Positions 20,112-30,652 of a stretch of 64,000 nucleotides of DNA are shown here, piece after piece. The position numbers were made by a program, and so were the translations under genes. Each line of letters opens with the position of its first letter. The first letter of the stretch is position 1. This stretch comes from Bretschneidera sinensis (taxonomy: Eukaryota > Streptophyta > Magnoliopsida > Brassicales > Akaniaceae), in NCBI GenBank assembly GCA_023935145.1, contig CM043702.1, positions 104,855,588-104,919,587 of the forward strand, given 5' to 3'. Below the pieces are notes generated by a model that saw only the letters and a list, made by a program, of their open reading frames with translations, was not told the origin of the DNA and searched no databases.

Positions 20112-21515
20112 TGATTACACTCAAACTAATACGCGGTTATTATGTATAGTTGAGGTGTTGATCCCACGAGGAAAAGTGAACTACAAGAGAAGATGTAAAC
20201 TTTAATACGAAACGATAAAATCCAAATGAGTAAATCTGAGTTTGATAAGGAAATAGTGTGAAGGAGTTGTGTAATTATAATGAAGAATATAATGGAGAGA
20301 TAACAAGGTTCCGGGAATCCTCCCTCGGTTTGTTGCCTTATTCCAATCTCGATTCAATTGTTTTTATCTCGATTACTAGTTTCACATCCCAAACAAGCAA
20401 TCGACAAGTATTCAATCAAAGCATATGAAAACTCTAATGTAATTGCTATGAATCACTCATTGATTTTCGATTCAAGCACACATGACGTATCCTATAGATT
20501 TATCAAGAAACGACAATATATCTCAATAACAATATCGTAATAATGGACAAACCTAAGAGATAAATCTATCAGAATCAATCATATCCAAACAACTTGACAT
20601 AAGAAGAGCTTGACTAGACTTATATGGAGTAGAAGCATGCAATCACCGAATTATGAAAATCTAAGATAAGAAGAACATAAAGTGCAGCTGTCACATGAAC
20701 CTAAATTCTTCTTATTTAACCAAAGAGTAAATCATAAATAATGTTTTGACAATAAATCCAAAATATAACTGAATCAATAATGGAAAATAAGAACAACTAC
20801 ACCTATGGATTCATCCCTTCTCCTTGCTTAGAGATTAGCTGGCCATTGGGCTCATGCTTGAACACCGTATGTCAAGCTCTCTCCTCTGTTTCCAGCCTCC
20901 AAAAAACTTCCTCTTTATCAAACCCTATGCGATCTATTTATAATACAAAGGTCCAAGGGTGTTTTGGGTCTAAACAATCAACTAAAACCCAAATTAGGAA
21001 AACAAGGGTTTGTGTGCACGCAGTGGCTTTCACTTACTCATTCCGCAGCTCTGTCTGGTCTTTGGTTAGGTGAGCTTTTGGGCACCACGGCCCAGCCTAG
21101 TCCATGCCACGGCGCACACTGGTGCTAACTTGTGGAGACTCTAGGCGTCGCAGCTAAGCCTGGTCCAGGCTGCGGCGCACACTGATGGCTTCCTTACTTT
21201 TTTGGCCTTGGTTTTGGAGGCCGAGGCTTAGACTTCTTCAGGCCATAGCACCCACATTTAAGACTTGGTTTCTCTTCATTTTTTCATTCCACAACCATGC
21301 CCTCACTTGAATTTACATCGAAGCATCATGCTTTAAGCTATGATAGTTTTCCATCTCTTTTGAACTCAAAGTACCTGAAAATGCACTGAAATAAGTCAAT
21401 GATCCAAGAATATCACTTTAGAGTTATTAATGTATAAAAGTGTAATTCAAACCTTGATCAACCCTAAAATCTTAACAAATAAGTACTGTTAAGATGCATT
21501 TCATAACTCTCATCA
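20112..21515 (-). repeat. Solo LTR E (Ty3 family F5)
   Basis: 1,404 bp, plus-strand edges TGATTACACTC and CTCTCATCA, in the RT of D. Flanks GGACC (20107-20111) and AGACC (21516-21520) form a 5-bp duplication with one mismatch. Homologous to the L and N LTRs; no internal sequence. TATA near 20935-20944. GC-rich words CCACGGCCCAGCC, CCACGGCGCACAC and GCTGCGGCGCACAC at 21075-21190. Confidence 0.9.
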
Positions 21516-22520
21516 AGACCTTTTCCATTTCCTTCTTCTCCTCATCCGATCATGGATATTGATCCCTGGAGAACTTGAAATGACCAGCAAGGGGAACTTT
21601 CACTGGTTTGCTATCTTCCATAGAGAACTTAGATACCATATTCTCTATGTAGGAAGTTTAAGAGATCTTTAATCTAGTTCTCTCCTTTTCCCGGATGATG
21701 CATATCCTAAGGATCTTCTGTGCATGGCCAAGATCCTTCATCTAAAACTCCTCACTGAGTTGACCCTTCAATTTTCTTATCTCTCCATGCTGCTCCCAAC
21801 AAGCATTATATCATCAACATAGATGAGGATGATCACCACTTCCACCACCTTGTGCCCCTTGTAATACAAGCATGAATCATAGTAGCTCCTCATAAAACCC
21901 AGACTGGTTACAAAGGAATCAAACCTCTTATTCCATTGCTGAGGTGATTGCTTCAGGCCATAAAGAGATTTCTTTAATTGGCACACCAAATCTCCCTACC
22001 TTCCTTCCTTATAACCTTTGGGTTGCCTCATGTAGATGGTCTCATCAAGCTCTCCATGTAAGAAGGCTGTCTTCACATCCATTTGCTCGATTTCCCAATT
22101 GAATTGGACCACCAATGCTAACACTATCCTTATTATCTTGTATTTCACCATAGGTGAGAAGATTTTGGTGAAATCTATGCCTTCTCTTTATGTGAACCCC
22201 TTCGCCACCAGCTTAGCTTTATATCGGACTTAATCCCATGGAGTTTTCCCTTCTTTGATCTTGTAGATCCATCTAAAATCCACAACTCTCTATTTGTCTG
22301 GTTTGGGCACCAATTCCCAAGAATTGTTTTTCCTCAAAGAATCCATTTCTTCCTCTATAGCTAGCTTCCACTTTGATGACTCCTTACATTCCATGGCATC
22401 CATGTAAGTTTCTAGTTCAACCTCTCTTTCTGTCAAATGAGCTGCTACATGAGCATCCGCAAACCCATATCTCAAAGGTGGTTTAACCACCCTCCTTTCT
22501 CGGTCCCTTGTGAGCTAGTA
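21516..22520 (-). pseudogene. rt: Copia reverse transcriptase of element D, many breaks
   Basis: N-terminal part: MVKPPLRYGFADAHVA, YMDAMECKESSKWKLAIEEE, NNSWELVPKPDK (22490-22290). A frame change then leads to IYKIKEG, LVAKGF and the conserved DVKTAFLHGELDETIYM near 22060. The last open part (21989-21777) holds VCQLKKSLYGLKQSPQQWNK and the catalytic LIYVDDIMLVG. Downstream reading is scrambled to 21520, where solo LTR E begins. The YVDD motif is intact but the domain cannot be translated as one piece. Confidence 0.88.
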
Positions 22521-23640
22521 GTCATTCAGATTTGCTGCATCATCCCCTTCTAGTTCAGCCTCCTCTTGAGTGTCTTGAGCTTGGCCTTCTTTAATGGGCT
22601 CTACCTAGTCTGAACCCTCTTGCCTTCCTAGCTCTACCTGAACTAAATTCTCCTTGATGCTATACTTCACAAATTTCGGACTGGTTTGCGCACTATCCCC
22701 TGCAGGGTTAGTTTTCTCTAAGTTGGGAAATAACAATTCATTAAAAGTAACATCCCTACTTATTATGAGTTTTATTCCTTTTGATTCTAAGGACCACAAC
22801 CTATACCCCTTAACCCCATCACCATACCCTAGAAACACACATTTTGTAGACCTTGGGTTAAGTTTATCATCCTTTTGATGTGCATATGTGCCACACCCAA
22901 AAGTCCTAAGGTTGCTCAACTCAGGGGGTTTCCTACTCCACATTTCCATGGGAGTCTTGAGTTCTAAAACTCTAGAGGGTGATCTATTTACCAAGCATAC
23001 AGCAGTAGACATAGCTTCCCCCCAAAAATATTTTGGTAAACCGGACCCAATTAACCTGCACCTAACCTTTTCCGTAAGGGTTCTATTCATCCTCTCAGCA
23101 ACTCCATTTTGCTGAGGTGTTTTAACAACCGTTCTATGTCTTAGAATGCCATTTAACTCATAGAATTTACCAAAATCCTTATTGCAAAATTCTAAGCCAT
23201 TATCGGTTCGTAAAGCCTTAACTACCCTACCCGTTTGAGTCTCCAGTAACTTTTTCAACACCACAAATTTATTCAAAGCATCTGATTTATTTTTAAGCAA
23301 ATAAACCCAAACCTTTCTTGAATAATCATCAATTAAAGACATAAAGTAAAAGTTACCTCCCTGTGTTGGTGTTTTTGCTGATCCCCAAAGGTTCGAATGA
23401 ATGTAGTCAAGAATGCCCTTAGACTTGTGCACTCCGGTGTTGAAGCTGACCCGATGTTGCTTCCCAAGAATGCAACACTCACAGAAATCCAATTTCTCTA
23501 TTTTGTCAACACCAAGTAGACCATCCTTATTGAGAACTTACAGGCCCTTTTCGCTCATATGTCCCAAGCGAGTGTGCCAAAGGGCTGCCTTATCCATCTC
23601 AGCCATCAAGCTTGCTGCTTGATCCTTAATTTCTGTCTCT
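22521..23640 (-). pseudogene. int: Copia integrase of element D
   Basis: Pre-integrase zinc finger (LWHTRLGHMSEKGL near 23580, then DFCECCILGKQHRVSF), separated by a stop at about 23543. From 23492 to 22605 it is open for 295 codons: GILDYIHSNLWGSAK, FMSLIDDYSRKVWVYLLKNK (first catalytic Asp), ALRTDNGLEFCN (second Asp), VVKTPQQNGVAERMNRTLTE (catalytic Glu), and the C-terminal FLGYGDGVKGYRLWS and VIFNELLFPNLEK-type segment. This is the best preserved copia integrase in the window. The D, D and E residues are all present. Confidence 0.92.
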
Positions 23641-24019
23641 TCGATCATCTCATAGAGTCCATCTTTTATTGCTGCTTTGATCACTACAAAGATCCTTTAG
23701 TCACCTTGATCTTTCCTCCCTCTGCTTTGTATGAATACCCCATGGAATCCAGCTGCCCCAATGAGATCAAATTCCTCCTCAAATTCGAAAAATAACTCAC
23801 ATTCTGCAGTAGCCCTGTGACTCCATCAAACATCCTCAACTGGATGTCTCCTACCCACCTCACTTGCCAAGAAGTATCATTCCCCAAGAAAACCCTTCCA
23901 TCATTGATTTCCTTGAAATTCTTAAACCAATCCTTGTGATGGCACATGTGATAAGTGCACCCAGTATCCAAGATCCAATCCTTATGACGACACATGTGAG
24001 CATATAACAAGAACATCAT
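23641..24019 (-). pseudogene. pro: Copia protease of element D
   Basis: Open frame 24019-23684. DWILDTGCTYHMCHHKDWF carries the D-T-G active site; VFLGNDTSWQVRWVGDIQLR and NLRRNLISLGQLDSMGYSYK match the copia protease/GAG-pre-integrase linker. The frame stops at 23684, where a one-base shift breaks the connection to integrase. C1 has DSA here, so D is the more intact copy. Confidence 0.88.
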
Positions 24020-24852
24020 CTTGTTGTTCTCCCTTGGCTATCGAAGCCTCTCCATTCTTGGTATGGCTTCTTCCTCTCTCATCCCACAACTTCTTCTTGC
24101 AATCTTTCTTGAAGTGACCTTCCTTATTGCAGTAGAAGCATTGCTTCCCTCCAAACTTTGATTTGGAAAGCAATCTCCCATGGCTCTGCCCTCTACCCCT
24201 TGATTTCTCCCGGTAGTTGTTGTGAATGCTACTGCCATTCCGAGTTGCTGGCCTTCCTCTAACGAACAACCCTTCTCCACTTGATGCTTCCCTCATCTTG
24301 GGTTTGAAATCATGAGCCCTTATAGCATTTATCACAACTTCCTTGGTTAGTGTATCTCTTCCATATTCAATAGCATTAATCAAACTCTCAAAATAATGAG
24401 GAAGAGAATTTAATAACATAACAGCCAATTCTTCATCTAGGAACTTTATACTACAACTAGCCAAATCTTGAACTAGTTTGTTAAACACATCAAGATTATC
24501 TCGCAACTCTTTATTAGGATCCATTTTAAAAGCAAAGATTCTTTTAAGAAGATAAATTTTATTAGGGAGAGTTTTGGTTAAAAACAATTCATCTAGTTTC
24601 TTCCATATGACAGCAGGATCTTCCAAGTCTCCGCACTCCTTGTGACTCTATCTGACATGTGCAAGAAAATGGTGTTGTATGCCATCTTCTCCATCTCAAT
24701 CAGCTGGTCCTCTGTGATACTTGATGGAAAAGCATCATCTTCTCCAATAGCCAAGTCAACTTTTGTTGCATAAGAATAGCCTTGATCTTCCGCTTCCAAA
24801 GCGCAAAGTCTCCATTTCCATCAAACTTCTCAACAATGAAATTTAAAGCCAT
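23982..24852 (-). pseudogene. gag: Copia gag of element D
   Basis: Start at 24852 (ATG, then ALNFIVEKFDGNGDFALWKR) chosen by homology to C1. After a frame change near 24790 and another near 24640, it runs open from 24626 for 214 codons: EDPAVIWKKLDELFLTKTLP, DVFNKLVQDLASCSIKFLDE, LINAIEYGRDTLTKEVVINA, GLFVRGRPATRNGSSIHNNY and the knuckle CFYCNKEGHFKKDC near 24110. The gag end overlaps the protease frame by about 40 bases. Comparison with C1 shows what B interrupted. Confidence 0.9.
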
Positions 24853-25044
24853 CTTGCGGAGAAAATCCCAGATTTATGTAGCCCTCACAATTGCTTTCCA
24901 ACTTCTTCTTAAACCTCAAGAACACGATTGAAGATTGATCTCAACATCGTTCTTGAATCACCCTCAAGAACACGATCTGATCTTGATCTTTACTCCATTC
25001 TTGAATCACCCAAGAAGTTTTTTATTTAATTCTTTGAGTCTTGC

Positions 25045-25130
25045 TCTGATACCTTCTGTTCTTGCTCCGATACCCAGCTGTGCAAGCTCTAATACCATTG
25101 ATGTTGTATCTCCTCTAGCTCTAATACCAC
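25045..25130 (-). repeat. Four tandem PBS-like sites of element D
   Basis: Reading the minus strand away from the LTR: GGTATTAGAGC (25119-25129), GGTATTAGAGC (25083-25093), GGTATCGGAGC and GGTATCAGAGC (near 25045), spaced 20-36 bases. The first is in the normal PBS position next to the LTR. C1 has one clear PBS and at most one degenerate second copy. Confidence 0.7.
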
Positions 25131-25937
25131 TATTTGGAATCCATCTTGGAGATGATACCTAGGAGGTGATCTTCCAAACACCCATGTCTAGAGTGACTTG
25201 TATAAAGAAAAGAGACAGCAACCAATCAAAGCAAGAAAGAAAAGAACACAAGCAATTTATTGACGAGGTTCGGGAATATGCCTACGTCTCCGTGAGCTCC
25301 TCCAAGCTCTTTGCATTATCGTATCAATGGAGTTCTTTACAATCAGTAACACCTCTCCAAGAAATCACAGGTTCTTGAAGAACAAAAGATAAAGAAGTAA
25401 AAGAAAGTGATAAGAACTAACCCTGGAATTTTCCCAAGAAAATTCCCCTTACAAGCCCTTGAATCCCCTTTCTATTCTACTCTCTCTTTCTAAACAACCA
25501 ACCTTTACAATGAGTCTCTTTTGTTTTGTGTCTTTGCACTCTTACAATTGATCTCACTTTCAATCACAAGTTGTGTTTCTTTGAAGCTAGGTGACCCTTT
25601 ATATAGTGCACTAACTTCTTAACCACTCTTAAGAGTCAATCTCCACCCTTAGATCTTAAGGACCAATCAACCATAGCCCTCAATCAATTCTAAGTGATCC
25701 TATGCGTTTTGATCATGCCTCACACATCATTAAAAATACTGAAACAAAAGCATCAGGTGTGCCTCGTGCTGAGGCTTGGATCAAGCTAGGTCGTGGCATG
25801 GACCAGGGCACCCTCTTCATCTTTTCTGGGTGCCTAGGCGTAGGGGAGGCTGAGTCACGGTGCACACCTCCTCCAGGACTCCTCCTTTGCTGGGCGCCGA
25901 ACCTTGGAATGTGTTAGGCCACGACACACACTGGTGT
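25131..25937 (-). repeat. 5' LTR of copia D, outer end missing
   Basis: Homologous to 18483-19360 from the U5 end (here TATTTGGAATCC) through to CACACTGGTGT, then stops about 45-50 bases short of the TGTTGG outer end. The following bases are plus-strand copia integrase (C2). The fusion shares a 4-base GTGT microhomology. Confidence 0.88.
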
Positions 25938-27456
25938 TTCTAGGATATGGTGAAGGGGTTAAGGGGTATAGGTTGTGGTCCTTAGAACCAAAAGGAATGA
26001 AACTCATAATAAGTAGGGATGTCATTTTTAATGAGCATTTATTTCCCTATTAGGAGAAAACTAACCCTGCAGGGGATAGTGGGCAAACCAGCCCGGTATT
26101 TGTGGAGCATAGCATCAAAGAATATTCAGTTCAGGTAGAGCAAGAAAGGCAAGAGGGTTCGGACCAGGTAGAGCACATTGATGAAGGCTAAGCTAAAGAC
26201 ACTTAAGAGGAGGCTGGACTAGAAGGGGATGATGCAAGGAATCGAAATGATTATCAGCTCACAAGGGACCGGGAAAGAAGGCTAGTCAGACCACCTTTGA
26301 GATATGGTTTTGCGGCTACGAATATAGCAGCTCCTTGGACAGAAGAAAGGATAAGTGAACCAGAAACTTACGTGGATGCCATGGAATATAAGGATTCATC
26401 AAGATGGAAGCTAGCCATGGAGGAGGAAATGCATTCTTTGAGGGAGAACAACTCTTGGGAATTGGTACTGAAACCCGGAAAACAGAGAGTTGTGGATTGT
26501 AAATACACTTACAAGATCAAAGAAGGGAACACTCTAGGGGATAAAGTCCTGTATAAGGCTAGGCTGGTGGCGAAGGGGTTCATACAAAGAGAAAGCATAG
26601 ATTTCACAAAAATTTTCTCACCGAATCACAAGGTGGAGGAAATGGTGAGTATCCTCATCTATGATGATGATATGCTGTTGGTTGATAACAACAGGGAGAG
26701 TATAGAAAGGTTGAAGTCTCAACTCAGTGCAGAGTTTAAGATGAAGGATCTTGGTTATGCACAGAAGACCTTGGGATGAGTATAATCGGGAAAGGGATAG
26801 AAATAGGTTGAAGGTTTCTCAATCTTCCTACATAGAAAAGGTGTTGTCTAAGTTTTCTATGGAAGATTGAAAACTAGTGAAGATTCCCCTTGCTGGTCAT
26901 TTCAAGTTCTCCAGCGAACAATGTCCTGGAACAGATGAGAAGAAGAAGGAAATGGAAAAGGTCCCTTACTCTAGTGTGGTTAGATCAGTCATGTTCACGA
27001 TGGTAAGCACTAGACCCGACATTGCTCATGCAATTAGTGTTCTCAGTAGAATTATGAGTAATCCCGAAAAGGAACTTTGGCTTGGGTTGAAGTGGTTGCT
27101 GAGGTACTTGAAGGCTTAGTTGCAGCCGGTGGTAGCACTCTTAACAACCGAGGCAGAGTACATAGCAGCAACGAAAGCGGTTAAGGAGGCTATGTAGTGC
27201 AAAGGGTTGTTGGAAGAGTTGAAGGTTTTAAAAGAGCAGGTGGTGTTGTATTCGGATAGCCAAAGTGCATTGCATTTGTGTAAGAATCTGGTGTTCCATG
27301 AGAGGACAAAGCATATTGATGTTCAGTATCATTTCATTCGGGAAAATGTTAAGAAAGGATGCATTCATATGGACAAATTAGCCATGGAAGAAAATCCTAT
27401 AGATTTAGGTACTAAATTCTACCTCTAAGAAAGTTCAATCATTGCCTTGGACTTCT
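25938..27456 (+). pseudogene. rt: Copia integrase end, RT and RNase H of C2, internally deleted
   Basis: Integrase end: FLGYGEGVKGYRLWSLEPKG, stop after LFPY (about 26052), NPAGDSGQTSPVFVEHSIKE. RT start: LRYGFAATNIAAPWTEE, NSWELVLKPGKQRVVDCKYT, LVAKGFIQRESIDFTKIFSP. The RT palm is then deleted: FSPNHK joins directly to VEEMVSILIYDDDMLLVDNN, with YDDD at the YVDD site. After a frame change, RNase H: STRPDIAHAISVLSRIMSNP, then RYLKA and a stop join to LQPVVALLTTEAEY, which removes the DSD block present in D. DSQSALHLCKNLVFHE and DLGTKFYL end the frame near 27428. It cannot be functional. Confidence 0.9.
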
Positions 27457-27689
27457 TAGGATTGGAGTCGGTTGATATGGTGACTCAAGTTGAGTTTAGA
27501 TCCTGAGTTCTCTACACAATGGGTTTGGGTTTAATTACTAAGACAAAGGTAGAGTTTGTTGGGATTTGTCAAAGAATTAAATGGTCAGCATCAGGTATAG
27601 CTGTGCGCCGCGGCCTCCAGCAAGTCTAGAAGTTCAGCACCACCATGCGCACTGTGGCTAAAGGTGTGTGCGCCATGGCACAGCCCACT

Positions 27690-29166
27690 TGATTATGCCC
27701 AAAACATAACACGGTTGTTATAGCATAGCTTTGGGGTGTCGATTCCATAAGGAAACAAGTTAACTACAAGAGAAGGTGTGAACCTCAACACAACGATAAA
27801 GATCAAGTGAGAGAATAAAGTATTCTGTGAAAATTGTGTAAATAGATTGATGGATGTAATAAAGAAACAACAAGGTTCTGGGAATCCTCCCTAGGTTCGT
27901 TGCCCTAATCCTAACTTGACTCAATTGTTTTTATCTCAATTGCAAGTTTCACATCCCAAACAGGCAATCGGTAAATATTCAATTAAAGCGCATGTACAAA
28001 CCCTAATGTAATTGATATGAATTACTCTTTACTTTCGAGTTAAGCACACATGACCTATCCTATAGATTTATCAAGAGACGATAATATATATAAATGACAA
28101 TATCGCAGCAATGGACAAACCTAAAAGATAAATCTATCAGACTCAATCAAATTCAAACAAATTGACATAAGAAGAGCATGACTAGACTTATATCTAGGAG
28201 AGGCATGCAATCACTGGATTAATAGGAAATCTTCTAATTAAATCAAAGATTAAATCATAACAATGTTTAATAATAATAATAGATCCAAACTACAACCGAA
28301 TCAATAAAGAAAAATAAGAACAACTACACCTAAGGATTCATCCCTTCGCCTTGCTTGGAGATTAGTTGGCCATGAGGGAGAGTGTGGCAACCTTCATGGT
28401 GTTTTCCCCAGCCTCTGGCCTCTAATTTTCCTCCTAAAATCCCTCTGAATTGCTCCTAAAGACCCTCCGGATTGCTCCTAAAGGCCCTCTAGATTCACTC
28501 CCAGATGATCCCAAAATATGAAGTGAAGTGGGGTTTTATAGGGGAATTCTCGAAGTGCAATGTGTTTCCATTCTGATGTGGGATACTACTCGTGTGCGCT
28601 CGATAATAGCATGGTGCGATTGAGCACACTATGGTGCACTGTAAGGCATTTTTGACCGATGAGGGATGTCGTGAGTGTGCACTTGCGATCGATCGAAGGA
28701 CTGGTGCGCTCGAGCGCACTAGGCATCTTCCAGCTTGACCTTCGTCTACTAAAACTGCCATAACTTTCTCTAGAAAAATCATTTTTACGAGCCGTAAAAT
28801 TCTTCAGAAAATAGACTTCTGGATCTTTCTAACGTATTGGCTCATCTTATTGTTCTTCTTGCATCACTACAGTTTTAATTTACAAAAATAATTGATATGT
28901 ACGGGAAATTCTGGAAATTTAGTGAAACTCCTTTCCAAGTGCTTATGAACCTTCACTTCGGTGTTCATCGAGTCATTGTGCTAAAAGAAATGATAGCTTT
29001 TCCATCTCTTTTGAACTTAAAGTACCTGAAAATGCATCGAGATAGATCAATGATCCAAGAATGACACTTTAGAGTTGTTAAGGTATAAAAGTGCAATTCA
29101 AACCTAGATCAACCCTAAAATGCTAACAATTAAGTACTGTTAAGGTGCATTTTATGACTCTCATCA
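27690..29166 (-). repeat. Solo LTR G (Ty3 family F4)
   Basis: 1,477 bp, plus-strand edges TGATTATGCCC and CTCTCATCA, flanked by CCACT (27685-27689) and CCACC (29167-29171), a one-mismatch 5-bp duplication. Homologous to the J LTRs. TATA (CCCCTATAAAA) at 28533-28543. CpG array 28594-28720, starting 51 bases upstream of TATA. Confidence 0.9.
28594..28720. repeat. CpG palindrome array in solo LTR G
   Basis: TGTGCGCTCGATAAT, TGCGATTGAGCACA, TGCGATCGATCGAA and GTGCGCTCGAGCGCAC; same place relative to TATA as in A, J and K. Confidence 0.7.
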
Positions 29167-29907
29167 CCACCCGTGCCGTGGCCTCTAGCATGGCCACAAG
29201 TTTCCCCACTTCTGAGCCATAACATAGCCTATTCCAAGCCTCAACACAAAGCACCCCTGACACCAATTAATCAGCACTTTAAGATGGTGCGGGGGACTTG
29301 GTTAAAATGCACAGGTTCACTTAGACTCTTAGAGAGCCATGAGTCTTTGGTTCTTGAGATCTAAGGGTTGAGATTGATCTCAAAGATTGGATGAGGTGGT
29401 CATTGCCCTATATAAAGTGTCATCTAGGAGCAATCAAAGTAGATCAAGACATAACAACAAGTGTGAGAGTGCAAAGACACAAAAACACAAGAGAGACTCA
29501 TTCAAGGGAGGCTAGTTATTTAGAGAGAAATACTCTCAAATTTGGAGAGGTCTTTCTAGTGAGAGACAGTAGTCAAGATTGGGGATTCAAGGGCTTTGTA
29601 ATTGATATTTTCCTGGGGAAAATTCTAGGGAAACACTTAGTTCTTATCACTTTCTTTTCTCTTCTTTCATTCTTCAAGAACAAGAGGGTTCTTGAAGGGA
29701 TGTTGCTGTAATTTTAAGAACTCAATTGTTTAGTGTAGAGAGCTCGGAGGAGCTCACGGAGACGTAGGCACATTGCCGAACCTCGATAACAATTGTTGTG
29801 TTCTCTTTTATGCTTTGATTCTTGTTTCGATTTTGTACAAATCATTCTGGATTTGGGTGTTTGGGAAAGAACACAACCTGGGATTTCTTGTGGTGATTTT
29901 CTCAACA

Positions 29908-30568
29908 AATACTATACTGGACACCGGCTCGGATGCATAGCTGGGTAATCAAGGAAGGGAAGTATTGACAAAGCTTTTGTCTCACAGTATGAATGATAGA
30001 ATTAAACATAATTTGGCCCACATCAATAGTCATACCCATCAAAATAGCATAAATAAGAACAATCCTCTCAATAGTAACATCGCTATACTATGTAGCGGGC
30101 ATCATCTTTTGACACACAAGCCCGAGCATTCAGAGTCAAAGAAGTACCTGGCAAGATCTTAGGATTACCACCTGACATCTTCCAAGTTGTGCCCGGAATA
30201 CAGAGTGTATTACAAACCTCATCATAGTCAACATTAGACATAAAAGCAATATATTCGCTATTCTCAATGTCAGGTAGGCCATAAAATTTGTTAATATATG
30301 CACCGTCAAAAGAAACTGTTTTTCCTCAATTAATAAAGGAATTAGGTGGTTGTCCCCCAAATTCACCCCAATTCCTATCAGCAATCATCTTAAACAAAGT
30401 TGGGTTTCCCCTCTTTGTGATAGTGAAATCTCTTTCAGGAATGGGTTTCCTAGCATGCATTAAACTAACAGACCTCTCACTAGCATTAAAACTGATAAAT
30501 TTATTATCATCAAATTCTTGAGTTTGTTTCCCCCTTTGTCTCTTAGTTTTAGGGGCCATTTGAATCAA
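29908..30568 (-). pseudogene. Envelope-like ORF of Ty3 element L, truncated
   Basis: Third ORF of an Athila-type element, of the family usually annotated as a putative plant transposon protein domain. From 30568: MIQMAPKTKRQRGKQ (basic start), FISFNASERSVSLMHARKPI, RNWGEFGGQPPNSFIN, one stop, then VSFDGAYINKFYGLPDIENS, VDYDEVCNTLCIPGTTWKMS, ARACVSKDDARYIVA. It ends abruptly at 29908, where C2 begins. I see no signal peptide or transmembrane segment in what is left. Whether these ORFs really act as envelope proteins is unproven; the call is by position and domain. Two stops and a frame change make it a pseudogene. Confidence 0.7.
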
Positions 30569-30574
30569 ATTGTT

Positions 30575-30652
30575 CTAAGACAAGAGAACTAATTCAAATG
30601 CAATCACTCAAATATCACAAATCCACAACAAAGAGAAGGAAATCAACCTTAC
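30575..30652 (-). other. Possible short intron upstream of the L envelope-like ORF
   Basis: Sense CAA|GTAAGG at 30652 and TTGTCTTAG|AACA at 30575, T-rich between, 78 nt, ending seven bases before the ORF frame. Only one copy exists here, so this is weaker than the B/P case. Confidence 0.3.

Larger units (their letters stand above)
18483..25937 (-). mobile_element. Ty1/copia element D, split by solo LTR E
   Basis: Minus-strand copia element with all domains in order from right to left: 5' LTR 25131-25937 (outer end missing), PBS region, gag, protease, integrase, RT, RNase H, polypurine tract, 3' LTR 18483-19360. Same family as C1 but in opposite orientation and inserted in its integrase. Solo LTR E lies in RT/RNase H. 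The left target flank is ATCAAAG; the right one is lost at the fusion with C2. Confidence 0.9.
25934..29907 (+). mobile_element. Copia element C2, 3' half only
   Basis: Plus-strand copia, starting in the integrase C-terminal domain and ending in a complete 3' LTR (27557-29907 including solo LTR G). Its first 180 bases repeat the same part of the polyprotein that C1 already has at 18300-18482, so C2 is not the simple continuation of C1. The right flank is the Ty3 element L. RT and RNase H carry large internal deletions. Confidence 0.85.
27557..29907 (+). repeat. 3' LTR of copia C2, interrupted by solo LTR G
   Basis: Starts TGTTGGGATTTGTC and ends TTCTCAACA; without G it is about 870 bp. TATA box TATATAAAG near 29411-29419. 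A purine-rich sense tract (GACAAAGGTAGAGTT) precedes the LTR and fits a polypurine tract. Confidence 0.9.

Noticed and set aside
29391..29711. 106-codon plus-strand ORF as a possible host exon
   Set aside because: It is entirely within the 3' LTR of C2, homologous to the non-coding LTRs of C1 and D.
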